Assembly (NCBI RefSeq): GCF_020144665.1
Contig: NZ_JAAHBQ010000038.1
Span: 1 to 64,000 of the forward strand
Reading direction: 5' to 3'
From: Oscillatoria salina IIICB1
GTDB taxonomy: Bacteria; Cyanobacteriota; Cyanobacteriia; Cyanobacteriales; SIO1D9
DNA: 64,000 nt
In this document: positions 28,094-37,680 of the stretch, one piece after another
Position numbering within the stretch: the first letter of the stretch is position 1
How the letters are laid out: every line of letters begins with the position of its first letter
Made by a program: the position numbers and the translations under genes
The notes under the pieces: model-generated
The model's database searches: none
What the model was told of the DNA's origin: nothing
Seen by the model: only the letters and a program-made list of their open reading frames with translations

Positions 28094-29961
28094 CGCCGAT
28101 TGTCTACCGTTTCTAATCGTTCTTCTGCTGTTTGAAGCCATGATTTTTCCTCTGGAGATTTCGGATCTGTAAGTCGTCTACATAGATCCCAATTATCGAG
28201 TTCTTTTTGGTATTTTTTTTGCGCTTTTTTTACTTGTGCTAGTAAACAGTAAGGAGAACCTTCCTCTTCTTCTTTCATCAAAGACTTTGCTTTTTCTAAA
28301 TAAGGTTCTGCTTCTTCATATTTTTCTTGTTCTACTAACGACCAGCCTAAATTTTTATATGCAACAAATTTTATTTCATCATTGTCAGCACGCGATTCTA
28401 CTATACGAATAATTATATTTTCTGCTTTTTGAGGATCTCCATACAAAATCTCCCAACGAGCTAAGTTATTGCAACCTTCAATTAAGCCACCTTCACAAGC
28501 TATATTGTATTTCTCGCCAGCTTTGTATGGTTGATTCATATCTTCGTCATATCTTCCTTTATTGCTATTAGCTTTTGAGTGTTTTGGATTAAGTTTTAGG
28601 GCTTGATTAAACTCCTGTACGGCAAGCTCTTTTTTATCCAATTGATAATATCTGACACCACGACGATTGTGAATATCAGCCCTTAAATTGTTAAAAGTAA
28701 AAATCAGCTTTTGAAAAGTAGATGGCAAAATTAGTCCCAATAACAAAAATCCTACTATGGCTAGTTGATACTGTTTTATGTAACTTGGTAAACCGTGGTT
28801 GGTACTTTCATTAACATCAATTTCTTTACACTCTTGATAAATGTTACCATTATCATTATTTGTTAAGTCATCTTTTTTCTCAGTTTGATTCGCAATCACA
28901 TGACCTAAAAATGACCTCCAGGTGGGCATTTCTGTAGCGGGGTTGTGGCAAATTAGTGGTAGCATACTGGCACAGAAATATTTATCTTCTATTTCGCGCA
29001 ATCTTTCTCTGGCTTCGCGGACTGAGGCGGATAAGGTTTTATCTTTAATGGCGAAGGCTTTGAGAAAATATTCGAGGAATCTTTGGGCGACGATATCTAG
29101 AACTGGTTCTCGCATGACGATGGTTGCTGGAAGCTGTAATTCCATTAATTCTCTACCTAGTCCGATGCCGTCGCAGGAGTTGAAAATAGCGAGTTGTAAG
29201 CCGTTTTTAATCGCGTTTTCTAGACCGTGTTTGAGTTCTTCGATGGTTAGTTTTTCTTGGGGATTAATTTGAAATTCTCCAGGGATTTCCCCTCCTTCGC
29301 TAAAACTATGTCCGGCAAAAAAGAGGATATCCCATTCTTGTTCCCAAAGTTCCTTTCTCACTTCTGTTTTGCGTGGTTGTAGCAGTGACTGAATGTAAGC
29401 GTGGGGAAGTTCCTTTTGCAGTAAAAGCAAATCTGATTTGACATCAATATTAGTGCTATCTCCCAGAATGACTAAGATTTTTACTTCGTCTTTGGGTTTA
29501 ATCTTTCTTACTTGGGGAAGTTTTTCGTATTGGGAAGCACTGAGAATCACTTCTATTTTCTTGTCGTCTAAAACGTCCCAGAGATGCCAAGGAATGCGCC
29601 AAAACCAAACATCATCTGTTTGCATAATAATCTCTTTTTGCTCGTTTTGGTGACTCAATGCTATGATTTTATCTCGCAGAGGACGAAATTCTGGTTCGGC
29701 TGAGTTTAGCCAGGTGTTGATACTATCTTTTAAGTCACTATTGGAATAGTTAGTTACTTGCACCGGGATGGGTTTTATCGTACGAAAACGATGAGTTCCC
29801 GGACGAGTATGATAATTTAACTGCCAAGTTTTGTAATCTTGGGGGAGGTTGGGTGCTGCGGGTAAAGTTCCTTCTATTTCGAGATTTTCTCCTTGACGTA
29901 AAATAATCGGAAAACCTTGTTCAAAATCACCGCTAACTACTTTTATGGCTAATTTATTCAT
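28090..29961 (-). CDS. CHAT-domain protein with transmembrane helix and TPRs
   Basis: In this 623-residue protein the CHAT domain is N-terminal. The predicted dyad is His218 (ILFFAGHSFSEGG) and Cys263 (LAIFNSCDGIGLG). A segment near 345-390 links it to a single membrane helix (YQLAIVGFLLLGLILPSTF, about residue 400). TPR-like repeats follow (VQEFNQALKLNPKHSKANSNKG, NLGWSLVEQEKYEEAEPYLEKAKSL). The domain order is the reverse of the exported CHAT protein across the convergent junction. The topology suggests a membrane-anchored cytosolic protease with TPRs on the other side, although no signal peptide is present. It is 29 bases downstream of the DUF1822 gene. Confidence 0.88.
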   Translation of the reverse strand: MNKLAIKVVSGDFEQGFPIILRQGENLEIEGTLPAAPNLPQDYKTWQLNYHTRPGTHRFRTIKPIPVQVTNYSNSDLKDSINTWLNSAEPEFRPLRDKIIALSHQNEQKEIIMQTDDVWFWRIPWHLWDVLDDKKIEVILSASQYEKLPQVRKIKPKDEVKILVILGDSTNIDVKSDLLLLQKELPHAYIQSLLQPRKTEVRKELWEQEWDILFFAGHSFSEGGEIPGEFQINPQEKLTIEELKHGLENAIKNGLQLAIFNSCDGIGLGRELMELQLPATIVMREPVLDIVAQRFLEYFLKAFAIKDKTLSASVREARERLREIEDKYFCASMLPLICHNPATEMPTWRSFLGHVIANQTEKKDDLTNNDNGNIYQECKEIDVNESTNHGLPSYIKQYQLAIVGFLLLGLILPSTFQKLIFTFNNLRADIHNRRGVRYYQLDKKELAVQEFNQALKLNPKHSKANSNKGRYDEDMNQPYKAGEKYNIACEGGLIEGCNNLARWEILYGDPQKAENIIIRIVESRADNDEIKFVAYKNLGWSLVEQEKYEEAEPYLEKAKSLMKEEEEGSPYCLLAQVKKAQKKYQKELDNWDLCRRLTDPKSPEEKSWLQTAEERLETVDNRR

Positions 29962-29990
29962 CAGTGCTTCCTCGTCACTATTTTGAGAAA

Positions 29991-31427
29991 TTATAAGTTA
30001 AACTCTTGGCTAAAGCTAGTTTCTCCTAAGATTAGTTTAACAATGAAACGATCGCCAGGTTCGCCGCTAAGTTCTAGTTGCATCCAGTTATCCTGTTCTC
30101 TGGATTCGGTTTTTAATAAGGCTTCTTTTTTTTCGTTTAGTAGAGACATTTCTAAATTGGGTGGTAGGTGAGTTTTTCCTGTGGGACGAACTTGCAAATG
30201 AACGTTAGTTTCTTGGCTATTTTCAGGTACGATAGTAACTATTAAGGCTACATGACTCTCACCAAATTGCATTCCTAGGTCAATTATTTTTCCCCGTCTG
30301 ACACCAGCTAATTTATGATTTGGGTCAATTTTACCTAAACTTACGGCTGCTTGACGACGCAGTTCGCGATCGCTGCTACTATCGACTAGATTAGTTAGCG
30401 CAAATATTGCTTCTTGACTCCCTATTCCTATACGACCTAATAAATCTGCAATTTGCAATTTTGTCAATTTATCTCGACTATTTTCTAATAGTTCAATCAA
30501 TGTCGGAACGGCTTTTAAGGTTGCCTCTTGTCGAAAGTTAGTTACACCAACTAACTCTATGGCTAAATTAGTTTCTTGCATCTGGAATGTTTCAATTATT
30601 TCCTCTACTGTTTGCCAACCAGTTTCAAATTGAGCTTTGAACCAGTTTCGTAAGTTAATTGCTTTGTGCATTAATTCTTCTTTTTCGGCTTTTCTTAAGC
30701 GTAGTTTATACAACTCATGTCGCCATGTTTCATTAGCAAGTAAGGCTCCCCATTTGACAAAATCTACTTGTAGTCGTGGTATTTCCACTTCTGGTTCGCT
30801 CAAGCGATCTAATAAAGATTCTACTTGATTTAAACTGGGTAACTCCGCGACGGATAATTTTCTACTCGCAACAATTTTTCTGGCTACAAATAACATTGTC
30901 AGATCTTCGATTAGTTCTTCTTTAGCCAGTGAATAATACCGTAAGCTAGGATTATAAACTGCTTTTTTCTTCAGTTCTCGATGGGTGGTATATCCCAAAA
31001 TTTGCATCCAAGAATCTTCTTCGTCTGCTTCTAAATTCAGTTGGACTGCTAGGTAATAATCTGCTTCCCATCCGGGAATATCAATCCATTCTTGGGGAAT
31101 ACAAAAAGTTGAAAAATCGTCAGTTTCAAAAGGTATTAAGACTATTTTTGTTTCTCCCCATTGGATTGCACTACCCGTTACTAATTCCCAACAAGTTGGT
31201 AAGTTGACTTCTGGAAGCCACGATTTTACTTGTTCGCCTAATTCCTGAAACCAACTAATAATTGTATCTAAACAAAGGCGATTGCAATAACCATTCCAGA
31301 GTGCAGCATTATTCGAGTAAAAACTATGCTCTAGCCAAGCTGTGTCTATAGTTTTGTCAGTTACTGTTAAAAAGATTTTTTCTGATTGATTTATTTTAAG
31401 TTCGTTAGTATTAGTCATTTGGAACAC
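29991..31427 (-). CDS. DUF1822 family protein with HEAT-like repeats
   Basis: The N-terminal 220 residues match DUF1822 as I recall it (WNGYCNRLCLDTIISWFQE, FCIPQEWIDIPGWEADYYLAVQLNLEADEEDSWMQILGYTTHRELK). Residues about 300-370 contain HEAT-like helices (TKLQIADLLGRIGIGSQEAIFALTNLV and RELRRQAAVSLGKIDPNH). The C-terminal 110 residues are a beta-rich module (IIDLGMQFGESHVALIVTIVPE). In cyanobacteria DUF1822 genes are often next to sigma-like and CHAT genes, as here. The function is not known. A start at Met4 (31418) is also possible. Only 4 bases separate it from the sigma-like gene. Confidence 0.8.
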   Translation of the reverse strand: MFQMTNTNELKINQSEKIFLTVTDKTIDTAWLEHSFYSNNAALWNGYCNRLCLDTIISWFQELGEQVKSWLPEVNLPTCWELVTGSAIQWGETKIVLIPFETDDFSTFCIPQEWIDIPGWEADYYLAVQLNLEADEEDSWMQILGYTTHRELKKKAVYNPSLRYYSLAKEELIEDLTMLFVARKIVASRKLSVAELPSLNQVESLLDRLSEPEVEIPRLQVDFVKWGALLANETWRHELYKLRLRKAEKEELMHKAINLRNWFKAQFETGWQTVEEIIETFQMQETNLAIELVGVTNFRQEATLKAVPTLIELLENSRDKLTKLQIADLLGRIGIGSQEAIFALTNLVDSSSDRELRRQAAVSLGKIDPNHKLAGVRRGKIIDLGMQFGESHVALIVTIVPENSQETNVHLQVRPTGKTHLPPNLEMSLLNEKKEALLKTESREQDNWMQLELSGEPGDRFIVKLILGETSFSQEFNL

Positions 31428-31431
31428 TCCT

Positions 31432-32853
31432 TCACTGAGTTAATTTTTTACATTCGACAGTTTCTTTAGCCCAATTTGTAACTACTAAATTCACTTTTTG
31501 GTCTATTTTTATCAACTTAGGTTCTAAATCAAGATCGATCTTGAAATTTGAAACGAACCACTTATTTAGCTCAAACCGCAATATTTGCTCGAATTTTTCT
31601 CTGGTTTTGGTATCTGGATCTACCGTGATGAGAATTGTACTATATAGCCAGTAATTGCAGATTTCTTTTAACAAATTGTCAATTTCTTTTTTCAAGTACT
31701 TTTTATTGTTTTTGAGAAATTCTTGAAAGTAAGGCTGTTTTTCTAATTGCTCTTCTCCTTCACTTAAATCTAAGTTTTCTCTGAGGGCTTCTGGTATGGA
31801 TACAACAATTTTTAGGATAATTTTGAGCCGAAAGTTATCTAAGAAACGGCTAATAGTTGATTGGTCAATTGGTAGTTGATTGGCGGTGAGTAAGTTAGCC
31901 GTCAATTGCTGCTTGAGATTTAAACCGTAGTTAAGCAGGAAGATTGTCCAGTGAGGAATCTTGGCTTTGCCGATGGTAGCTCTAGGATTAGTTTGAAAGG
32001 CATCGGCTTCGACTTTTCTTAATTCGCTTTCAAGCACAGACAAAACTTTTTCCTGCTCTTGTTTGGCGACAAAAATTTCTACTTCTACATTGGTTTGTTC
32101 GTCCACAGCTCGATCGATTGGTTTTGTTTTAGTTAGGTAGAGGCTTTCTTCAGTTTGAGAACAATTAAAAGAGATAGTGGTAATTAGGTTGGTTTTGCCA
32201 ATTTCTTGGTCTATCCATTTACTTATATTACGCTGACAAATTATTTTTATGTACTCTTTGGTAGAAATTTTTGGTTGAAAATTGTGTAAGTCTTTGGCAA
32301 TTCGCTCTAAATTGTGAAAGGTTTCTCCTCCATGCTGAAAAAAATCTTCCCAATCCCAGATAGGTAAGGTTTCCCATTGGTGAATGTTGCTATAAAAATA
32401 GCGACAAGATTTTCTGGTTGTCCAAAAGCAAACTTCTTGATAATAAGCCCAAAGATGTTTTCTGGCTATTTCTCTTTCTGGGGTAAATTTCGCTGAATCT
32501 CGCACGATTCCCAGGAAGTAAACTAGCCAAGCTTTTTCATCGCGATCGGGATATAATTTAAGTAAGGTTTTGAAGTTTTTTTCTAGTTCATAATCAGTTA
32601 CCCATAGAGACATTTGACGAAGATTTAAGGGCGAAAACATTAAGAAATTTGAAAATTTGTCGATAATGTTTTTGCGGCGTGATGGCGGAGAGGGAATTTG
32701 ATTTTCGATGCCAAAATTATACATTCTCAATTGCTCCTGAAGCGATCGCCAATTTTGATTTAGTCTCGGTAATGTCCCTGCGACTTGGTAAATGCTTTTC
32801 GTCTGAAATGTACGTGGTAGTTCAGTTTGACAGCGATTAACATTTGTTTTCAC
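31432..32853 (-). CDS. divergent sigma-70-like protein
   Basis: The 473-residue protein resembles the atypical sigma-70-like proteins found next to DUF1822 and CHAT genes in cyanobacteria. The region LWVTDYELEKNFKTLLKLYPDRDEKAWLVYFLGIV...HLWAYYQEVCFWTTRK corresponds to their conserved N-terminal block. Near residues 330-360 is a helix-turn-helix-like segment (LTANQLPIDQSTISRFLDNF) like a region-4 recognition helix. Classical core-binding region 2 motifs are poorly conserved, so it may not bind RNA polymerase in the usual way. As the first gene of a four-gene operon it may be the regulator. The call rests on remembered family resemblance and needs a profile search. Confidence 0.55.
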   Translation of the reverse strand: MKTNVNRCQTELPRTFQTKSIYQVAGTLPRLNQNWRSLQEQLRMYNFGIENQIPSPPSRRKNIIDKFSNFLMFSPLNLRQMSLWVTDYELEKNFKTLLKLYPDRDEKAWLVYFLGIVRDSAKFTPEREIARKHLWAYYQEVCFWTTRKSCRYFYSNIHQWETLPIWDWEDFFQHGGETFHNLERIAKDLHNFQPKISTKEYIKIICQRNISKWIDQEIGKTNLITTISFNCSQTEESLYLTKTKPIDRAVDEQTNVEVEIFVAKQEQEKVLSVLESELRKVEADAFQTNPRATIGKAKIPHWTIFLLNYGLNLKQQLTANLLTANQLPIDQSTISRFLDNFRLKIILKIVVSIPEALRENLDLSEGEEQLEKQPYFQEFLKNNKKYLKKEIDNLLKEICNYWLYSTILITVDPDTKTREKFEQILRFELNKWFVSNFKIDLDLEPKLIKIDQKVNLVVTNWAKETVECKKLTQ

Positions 32854-33090
32854 CCGATAGATGCACGTCAGTGAAGTCCAAGTGCGATCGCTCCGTACGA
32901 TCGCTGACTCCTATTTACTTCTCTGTTCCCCACCCTCGGTTCTTATGCAAGGTGGTCTTTTTTGTAATAATTCTTTACATTATCTGCGGATTTTGCTTAA
33001 TATATTGACAAATATTAGTTACTGTGCATAAAATCGCTCTCTTTTTACAGAGAACTAGATAAGAGCAGTTAAAAATTCTAGGAGTTCAAG

Positions 33091-33312
33091 ATGAACTTGA
33101 GAGCGATGAAGGAAGAAGTAAAATTATTTTCTACACCGATCGTGGCGATAGTAGAGGTGGCGATCGCGCCTTCTCATTCTGGACGCGTTAAGTGCATGGG
33201 TACTTATTGGCCTGCCCGACTTTACCACAACGACTGTAACCTAACCCTAGAACCCAACCAAAAAGTTCAAGTTGTCGGGATCGCCAATATCACCCTGCTG
33301 GTAGTTCGGTGA
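33091..33312 (+). CDS. small NfeD-like OB-fold protein
   Basis: This is a 73-residue product with a good ribosome binding site (AGGAG about 8 bases before the ATG). The sequence SGRVKCMGTYWPARLYHNDCNLTLEPNQKVQVVGIANITLLV matches the C-terminal OB-fold of NfeD-type proteins, in which G-V/A-x(3)-G-x-W-x-A is followed by G-x-x-V-x-V-V. The membrane and protease portions of full NfeD are absent; such short versions are common in cyanobacteria. The role is unknown. Confidence 0.75.
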   Translation: MNLRAMKEEVKLFSTPIVAIVEVAIAPSHSGRVKCMGTYWPARLYHNDCNLTLEPNQKVQVVGIANITLLVVR

Positions 33313-33351
33313 AAGTGACAAAAATTAAGCAATCCCCTGTAAAGTCACAAG

Positions 33352-33382
33352 CCTACACTCACCCGTTTCGGGTGAGTGTAGG
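33352..33382. terminator. strong bidirectional hairpin
   Basis: CCTACACTCACCCG (33352-33365) and CGGGTGAGTGTAGG (33369-33382) form a perfect 14-bp stem with a TTT loop. It lies exactly between the convergent NfeD-like and old yellow enzyme genes and could end transcription from both sides. There is no long T run, so the mechanism may rest on the stem itself. Confidence 0.75.
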
Positions 33383-33386
33383 TAGT

Positions 33387-34508
33387 TCACTTAGTTACGC
33401 CTTGCTGCTGTTGATAAGTAGGAAAATCAATATATCCTTCGCGATCGAAAGAATACCAAACTTTCATCTCAGCATCAGGGTTTAAGGGCAAATTATGAGC
33501 AAAACGGGCGACTAAATCGGGATTGCTAATCAAAGGTCTTCCAAAGGCAATTAAATCGGCTTTACCTTCTCGAATTGCTGCTTCTGCACTTTCTTGAGTG
33601 TAGCCGCAATTTCCCATCAAAGTACCTTGAAATACTTGCCGAAATTCAGTCAAAGTCATCGGTTCGCCTAACTCATGAAAGCCAAATGCTAAACCATCGA
33701 TAACGTGCAAATAAGCTAAATCGTAGTCATTTAACTGTTGGGCTACATAAAGAAAAGTTTCTCGAAAATCCGGCGAACCCATATCATTATAATTACCGTT
33801 AGGCGAAAGTCGAATTCCGACTCGATTTGCCGACCAAACGGTAAGAATTGCTTCGACAACTTCTTGAAGAAAACGATAGCGATTTGCTAAACTGCCCCCA
33901 TAGCGATCGCTACGGTGATTGGTTTTGCTTTGCAGAAATTCATCGATTAAATAACCATTGGCGCTATGTATCTCGACACCGTCAAATCCCGCCATTTGCG
34001 CCAATTCCGCCGCCCGACGATAATCTGCGACAATTCTCGGAATCTCTTCAGTTTCTAACGCTCTCGGCGTTTCATAAGGTTGTTTCCCTTGAGGTGTGTG
34101 CGCCATACTTCCCTCAATTTTAATCGCCGAAGGAGCAACAGGGAGTTGATTATTTTCCTGATAGCTGCTATGAGAAGCTCGTCCAGTATGCCAAAGTTGC
34201 AGAAAAATCGGCGTTCCTTCTTCATGTACCGCGTCAACAACTTGTTTCCAAGCTTCTGCTTGTTCGGTGGTGTAAATACCAGGACTATGTTGCCAACCAT
34301 AACCCTGTATGGAGATTTCCGTCGCTTCGGTAATAATTAAGCCAGTGGAGGCACGCTGGCGATAATATTCAGCCATCAACGCATTTGGTATGTGTTTCTC
34401 TCCTGCACGAGAGCGAGTCATCGGAGCCATGACGACTCGGTTTTTCAGGGTAATTCCTGATAAGTCAAAGGGACTCAGAAGTTGAGGTGAGCTAGTTTCA
34501 GTCGTCAT
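33387..34508 (-). CDS. old yellow enzyme family FMN-dependent ene-reductase
   Basis: The 373-residue protein fits the OYE/NemA family, which reduces activated C=C bonds (enones, nitro-compounds, maleimides) with NAD(P)H. Typical elements are SPFDLSGITLKNRVVMAPMTRSRA at the start, the active-site region FLQLWHTGRASH, the GFDGVEIHSANGYLIDEFLQSKTNHRSDRYGGS block, and the FMN phosphate region GNCGYT...LIAFGRPLISNPDLV. It is cytosolic and a single gene. The natural substrate cannot be read from the sequence. Confidence 0.92.
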   Translation of the reverse strand: MTTETSSPQLLSPFDLSGITLKNRVVMAPMTRSRAGEKHIPNALMAEYYRQRASTGLIITEATEISIQGYGWQHSPGIYTTEQAEAWKQVVDAVHEEGTPIFLQLWHTGRASHSSYQENNQLPVAPSAIKIEGSMAHTPQGKQPYETPRALETEEIPRIVADYRRAAELAQMAGFDGVEIHSANGYLIDEFLQSKTNHRSDRYGGSLANRYRFLQEVVEAILTVWSANRVGIRLSPNGNYNDMGSPDFRETFLYVAQQLNDYDLAYLHVIDGLAFGFHELGEPMTLTEFRQVFQGTLMGNCGYTQESAEAAIREGKADLIAFGRPLISNPDLVARFAHNLPLNPDAEMKVWYSFDREGYIDFPTYQQQQGVTK

Positions 34509-34622
34509 TTGCTTTGTAAATATTTCTTTACAAACGGTATTTTAGCGTACCGTAAGGTCGGCGTAGCGATCGCGTCTCGTTTTTCATCACCCTCAGCAAA
34601 ACTATAATTTCCCCGATAACTT

Positions 34623-36392
34623 TTAAGCATCAAATTGTCGGGCATAAAACTTGGCATAACGACCATTTTGTGCTAATAATTCTTCGTGGGTTCCAGATTC
34701 CACAATTTGACCTTTTTCTAATACGAGAATGCGATCGGCATGGCGAACTGTAGCGAGGCGATGGGCGATAATAAATACAGTGCGATCGCGCATAATTCTT
34801 TCTAAAGCTTGTTGTACTAATGCTTCTGATTCTGAGTCTAAAGCTGAGGTAGCTTCATCAAGAATCAAAATTCTCGGATTATTAAAAACAGCCCGCGCGA
34901 TCGCAATTCGTTGTTGTTGTCCTCCTGATAAGTTTACTCCTCTTTCGCCCACGTAGGTGTAGTAACCTTGAGGAAATTGGCTGATAAATTGATGCGCGTT
35001 AGCAATTTTAGCTGCTGATTCGATATCTTTGAGGTTATAGTTATTATGACCGAAGGCAATATTTTCGGCGATCGTACCCGAAAATAAGACAGTTTGTTGG
35101 GGAACAATCCCAATTTGACGACGCAAACTTGACAACGTAACTTCGCTTATTCCTATGCCGTCGATGAGGATTTCTCCTCCTTGAGTATCGTAAAAGCGAG
35201 GTAATAAATTAACTAAGGTGGTTTTCCCTGCACCCGATGCACCAACTAAGGCGATCGTTTCTCCTGGTTGAGCGAGTAAACTAATCTTATTTAAGACTAA
35301 ATTTGTCTCTCGGTCTAGATTTTTTTGATAAGCGAAATTTACCTGACGATATTCTACTCTTCCCGTAACAGCCGGAAGCAATTTTGCTTCGGTTTTTTCG
35401 ATTACACTTGGTTGCAATCTTAAAAGTTCAAAAATTCGGTCTACGGATGCTTCTCCTTGTTTGAATTCGTTGTAATTACTGGTAATATGAGAAATTGGAT
35501 CGATTAATAAAGCTATCCCGGCAACATAACTGAGAAATTCGCTACCTGTAAGATTTCCTTGGGAAATTTGCCAAGCACCAAGAAAACAAACTAAAATTAC
35601 ACTCATTGCTTCTAAGAAACCGACAACGACAAATTGAATTGCTTTCAAGTTTTCTGCTAAATATTTTGCCCGTCGATTTTGTTCGGCTTCCTGGATAAAA
35701 CGCTGAATTTCATACTCTTCTGCGGCGAAAGCTTGAACTAAGCGAATTCCGCTCAAGACTTCGGTTAATAAGGATGATAAATTTGAGATTCGGTTGGAAG
35801 CGCGGCGCGAAAATTTTAATAACTGTTCCCCGAAAATGCCGATTAGGATTGCCATTAAGGGGACAATAATTAACACGGCTACGGTTAATTGCCAGTTGAG
35901 ATAAAACATATATCCCAAGACAACAATTAACTGCAAAATGCAGGGGATAAAATCGTGAAATAGTTTATTGACGACTTCGCCAATGCGATCGATATCTTCT
36001 GTTAAACGGTAGGAAAGATCGCCGGTTTTTGCTGTTTCAAAATAGTCGAGACTTAGCCTTTGTAGATGAGTGTAAACCACTGTGCGTAAATTGAGGGCGA
36101 TATGTAAAGCAGCTTTCGCCATGAGCGCATCTTGTCCGTACTGTACCGTACCGCGAACGAAAAAAACGATCGCCGCGACAACTGCAATTTGCGCGATCGC
36201 TTTTACGTCTCCCTCAGCGATATATTCCCCTACTCGCCCCACTAACCACGCTAAAATGGGCCAAAAGACAGTAAAGGCTAAAGTGCAAGTCAAGGCTTGC
36301 GCGATCGTCTTGCTTTGCGGACGAATAAATGGTATCAGTTGCCAGTAATTAGAGCGTGTTTTCAAGCTGCTATTTCCCGAACTATCTTGCAA
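34623..36392 (-). CDS. ABC exporter, fused permease-ATPase (MsbA/half-transporter type)
   Basis: The 589-residue half-transporter has an N-terminal six-helix membrane domain (about residues 25-320) and a C-terminal nucleotide-binding domain. Walker A is GASGAGKTT, the signature is LSGGQQQR and Walker B is ILILDEATSALD; the H-loop is IIAHRLAT. It should act as a homodimer in the inner membrane, exporting a lipid, peptide or drug; the substrate cannot be assigned. It stands alone, 114 bases upstream of the OYE gene in the same orientation. Confidence 0.93.
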   Translation of the reverse strand: MQDSSGNSSLKTRSNYWQLIPFIRPQSKTIAQALTCTLAFTVFWPILAWLVGRVGEYIAEGDVKAIAQIAVVAAIVFFVRGTVQYGQDALMAKAALHIALNLRTVVYTHLQRLSLDYFETAKTGDLSYRLTEDIDRIGEVVNKLFHDFIPCILQLIVVLGYMFYLNWQLTVAVLIIVPLMAILIGIFGEQLLKFSRRASNRISNLSSLLTEVLSGIRLVQAFAAEEYEIQRFIQEAEQNRRAKYLAENLKAIQFVVVGFLEAMSVILVCFLGAWQISQGNLTGSEFLSYVAGIALLIDPISHITSNYNEFKQGEASVDRIFELLRLQPSVIEKTEAKLLPAVTGRVEYRQVNFAYQKNLDRETNLVLNKISLLAQPGETIALVGASGAGKTTLVNLLPRFYDTQGGEILIDGIGISEVTLSSLRRQIGIVPQQTVLFSGTIAENIAFGHNNYNLKDIESAAKIANAHQFISQFPQGYYTYVGERGVNLSGGQQQRIAIARAVFNNPRILILDEATSALDSESEALVQQALERIMRDRTVFIIAHRLATVRHADRILVLEKGQIVESGTHEELLAQNGRYAKFYARQFDA

Positions 36393-36682
36393 TCTCTGAC
36401 TTTATCATTAACTATCCTTGTTCCGCAGTCTTAATTGTGCCCAATATTACTTAGGGAGGATGCCCTCACCTCAAAATTGGAAAATTTCTTTTCAGCTTTC
36501 ATTTTTTAGCTAATTGTTAACGGCTAACAACTAATCGCTGTCAAGAGGACTTGATTTTACTGCTTCTCCCGTGATATTATTACTATATCTTCTCTCTAAA
36601 AATTATAAAGCAAATCAGCAAAAATTTCTAGTCAATGTGATAATTTATTAGCAAATTTGTCCCTGTAATCAAGAGAAAAAAA

Positions 36683-37054
36683 ATGACCGAAGCAACCAAC
36701 GTTTTAGGCGGAAAATTAGAAACTTGTTGCACTTCTCCGATGACTGGATTTTATCGAGATGGGAAATGCAACACCGGAGCAGGTGACATGGGCGCTCATA
36801 TAGTTTGCGCTCAAGTCACCGAAGAATTTCTCACCTTTACAAAAAATAGAGGAAACGACTTAAGTACACCCATGCCAATGTATAATTTTCCTGGATTAAA
36901 ACCAGGCGATCGCTGGTGTTTATGTGCCTCGCGTTGGCAAGAAGCCCTCGAAGCTGGTGTTGCGCCACCAGTAGTTTTAGCGGCAACTCATGCCTCAGCT
37001 TTAGAATACGTTTCTTTAGGCAAACTTAAACAACACGCTGTGGAAAATGTGTAA
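36683..37054 (+). CDS. DUF2237 family protein
   Basis: The 123-residue protein matches DUF2237: NVLGGKLETCCTSPMTGFYRDGKCNTG, then GAHIVCAQVTEEFLTFTKNRGNDLSTPMP and PGDRWCLCASRWQEAL...PPVVLAATHASALEYV. Six conserved-looking Cys are visible, including a CC pair and a WCLC pair. The function of the family is not established. The 290-base spacer upstream is AT-rich; I see no specific element in it. Confidence 0.9.
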   Translation: MTEATNVLGGKLETCCTSPMTGFYRDGKCNTGAGDMGAHIVCAQVTEEFLTFTKNRGNDLSTPMPMYNFPGLKPGDRWCLCASRWQEALEAGVAPPVVLAATHASALEYVSLGKLKQHAVENV

Positions 37055-37084
37055 ATTTATATTTAGTTAAAATTAGGAGCGATC

Positions 37085-37483
37085 GTGGCTGAAAAACAAA
37101 TCAATATTTCTCTGCCTGACTCACTTTATCAAGCTTTGAATACTTATCAAAAACAACAAAATCTTGACTCTCCCAGCCAAGCAGCCATCGAGATTTTGCT
37201 GCATTTTTTCCTTCTGGAAAGTAAAACTCAACCCTACGCTACCAAAGAGCAGTTAAAAAATTTAGAAAATAAATTTAACCGTTTGAGCAACCAAGTAAGC
37301 CAACTAAATAAAAGCTATAGTCAGCTAATTTTAAGCCAAAAAACTCAATTACTTTCTCTAAGTGAGAGCGAAAAAAAAGTGCAGCCAGAGTCAATAAATT
37401 TTCCCGATCCTAACTGGGATGATGAAATAGAAGACGAACCAGACGAAATTCTCTATGACTTTCTTCTGCCCGATGACAAGTAG
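37085..37483 (+). CDS. ribbon-helix-helix-like protein with coiled coil
   Basis: A 132-residue product starts at GTG 37085. Its first 50 residues (QINISLPDSLYQALNTYQKQQNLDSPSQAAIEILLHFFL) have the strand-helix-helix pattern of RHH/CopG-type DNA-binding domains. A coiled coil follows (LKNLENKFNRLSNQVSQLNKSYSQLI), and an acidic tail ends the protein (DPNWDDEIEDEPDEILYDFLLPDD). It might be a small transcription regulator or antitoxin-like protein; no toxin gene is adjacent. It is 30 bases downstream of the DUF2237 gene. Confidence 0.6.
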   Translation: MAEKQINISLPDSLYQALNTYQKQQNLDSPSQAAIEILLHFFLLESKTQPYATKEQLKNLENKFNRLSNQVSQLNKSYSQLILSQKTQLLSLSESEKKVQPESINFPDPNWDDEIEDEPDEILYDFLLPDDK

Positions 37484-37680
37484 TTTACTTGCGAGCAGTA
37501 GGAGGGGCTATTTAAAGTTAAAATTAAAGATATTTCTTTAGTCCCACTACCAGAGTTTGGGGATAAGTCAGAAATGGCAAAAAGTTTGACGAATGCGATC
37601 GCCGACTTAAATCTACGAATTAGATCGGCAACGAATGGTATTATTGACCTGAGCCTCATTTTTCCTTTAATTACTGGAAA

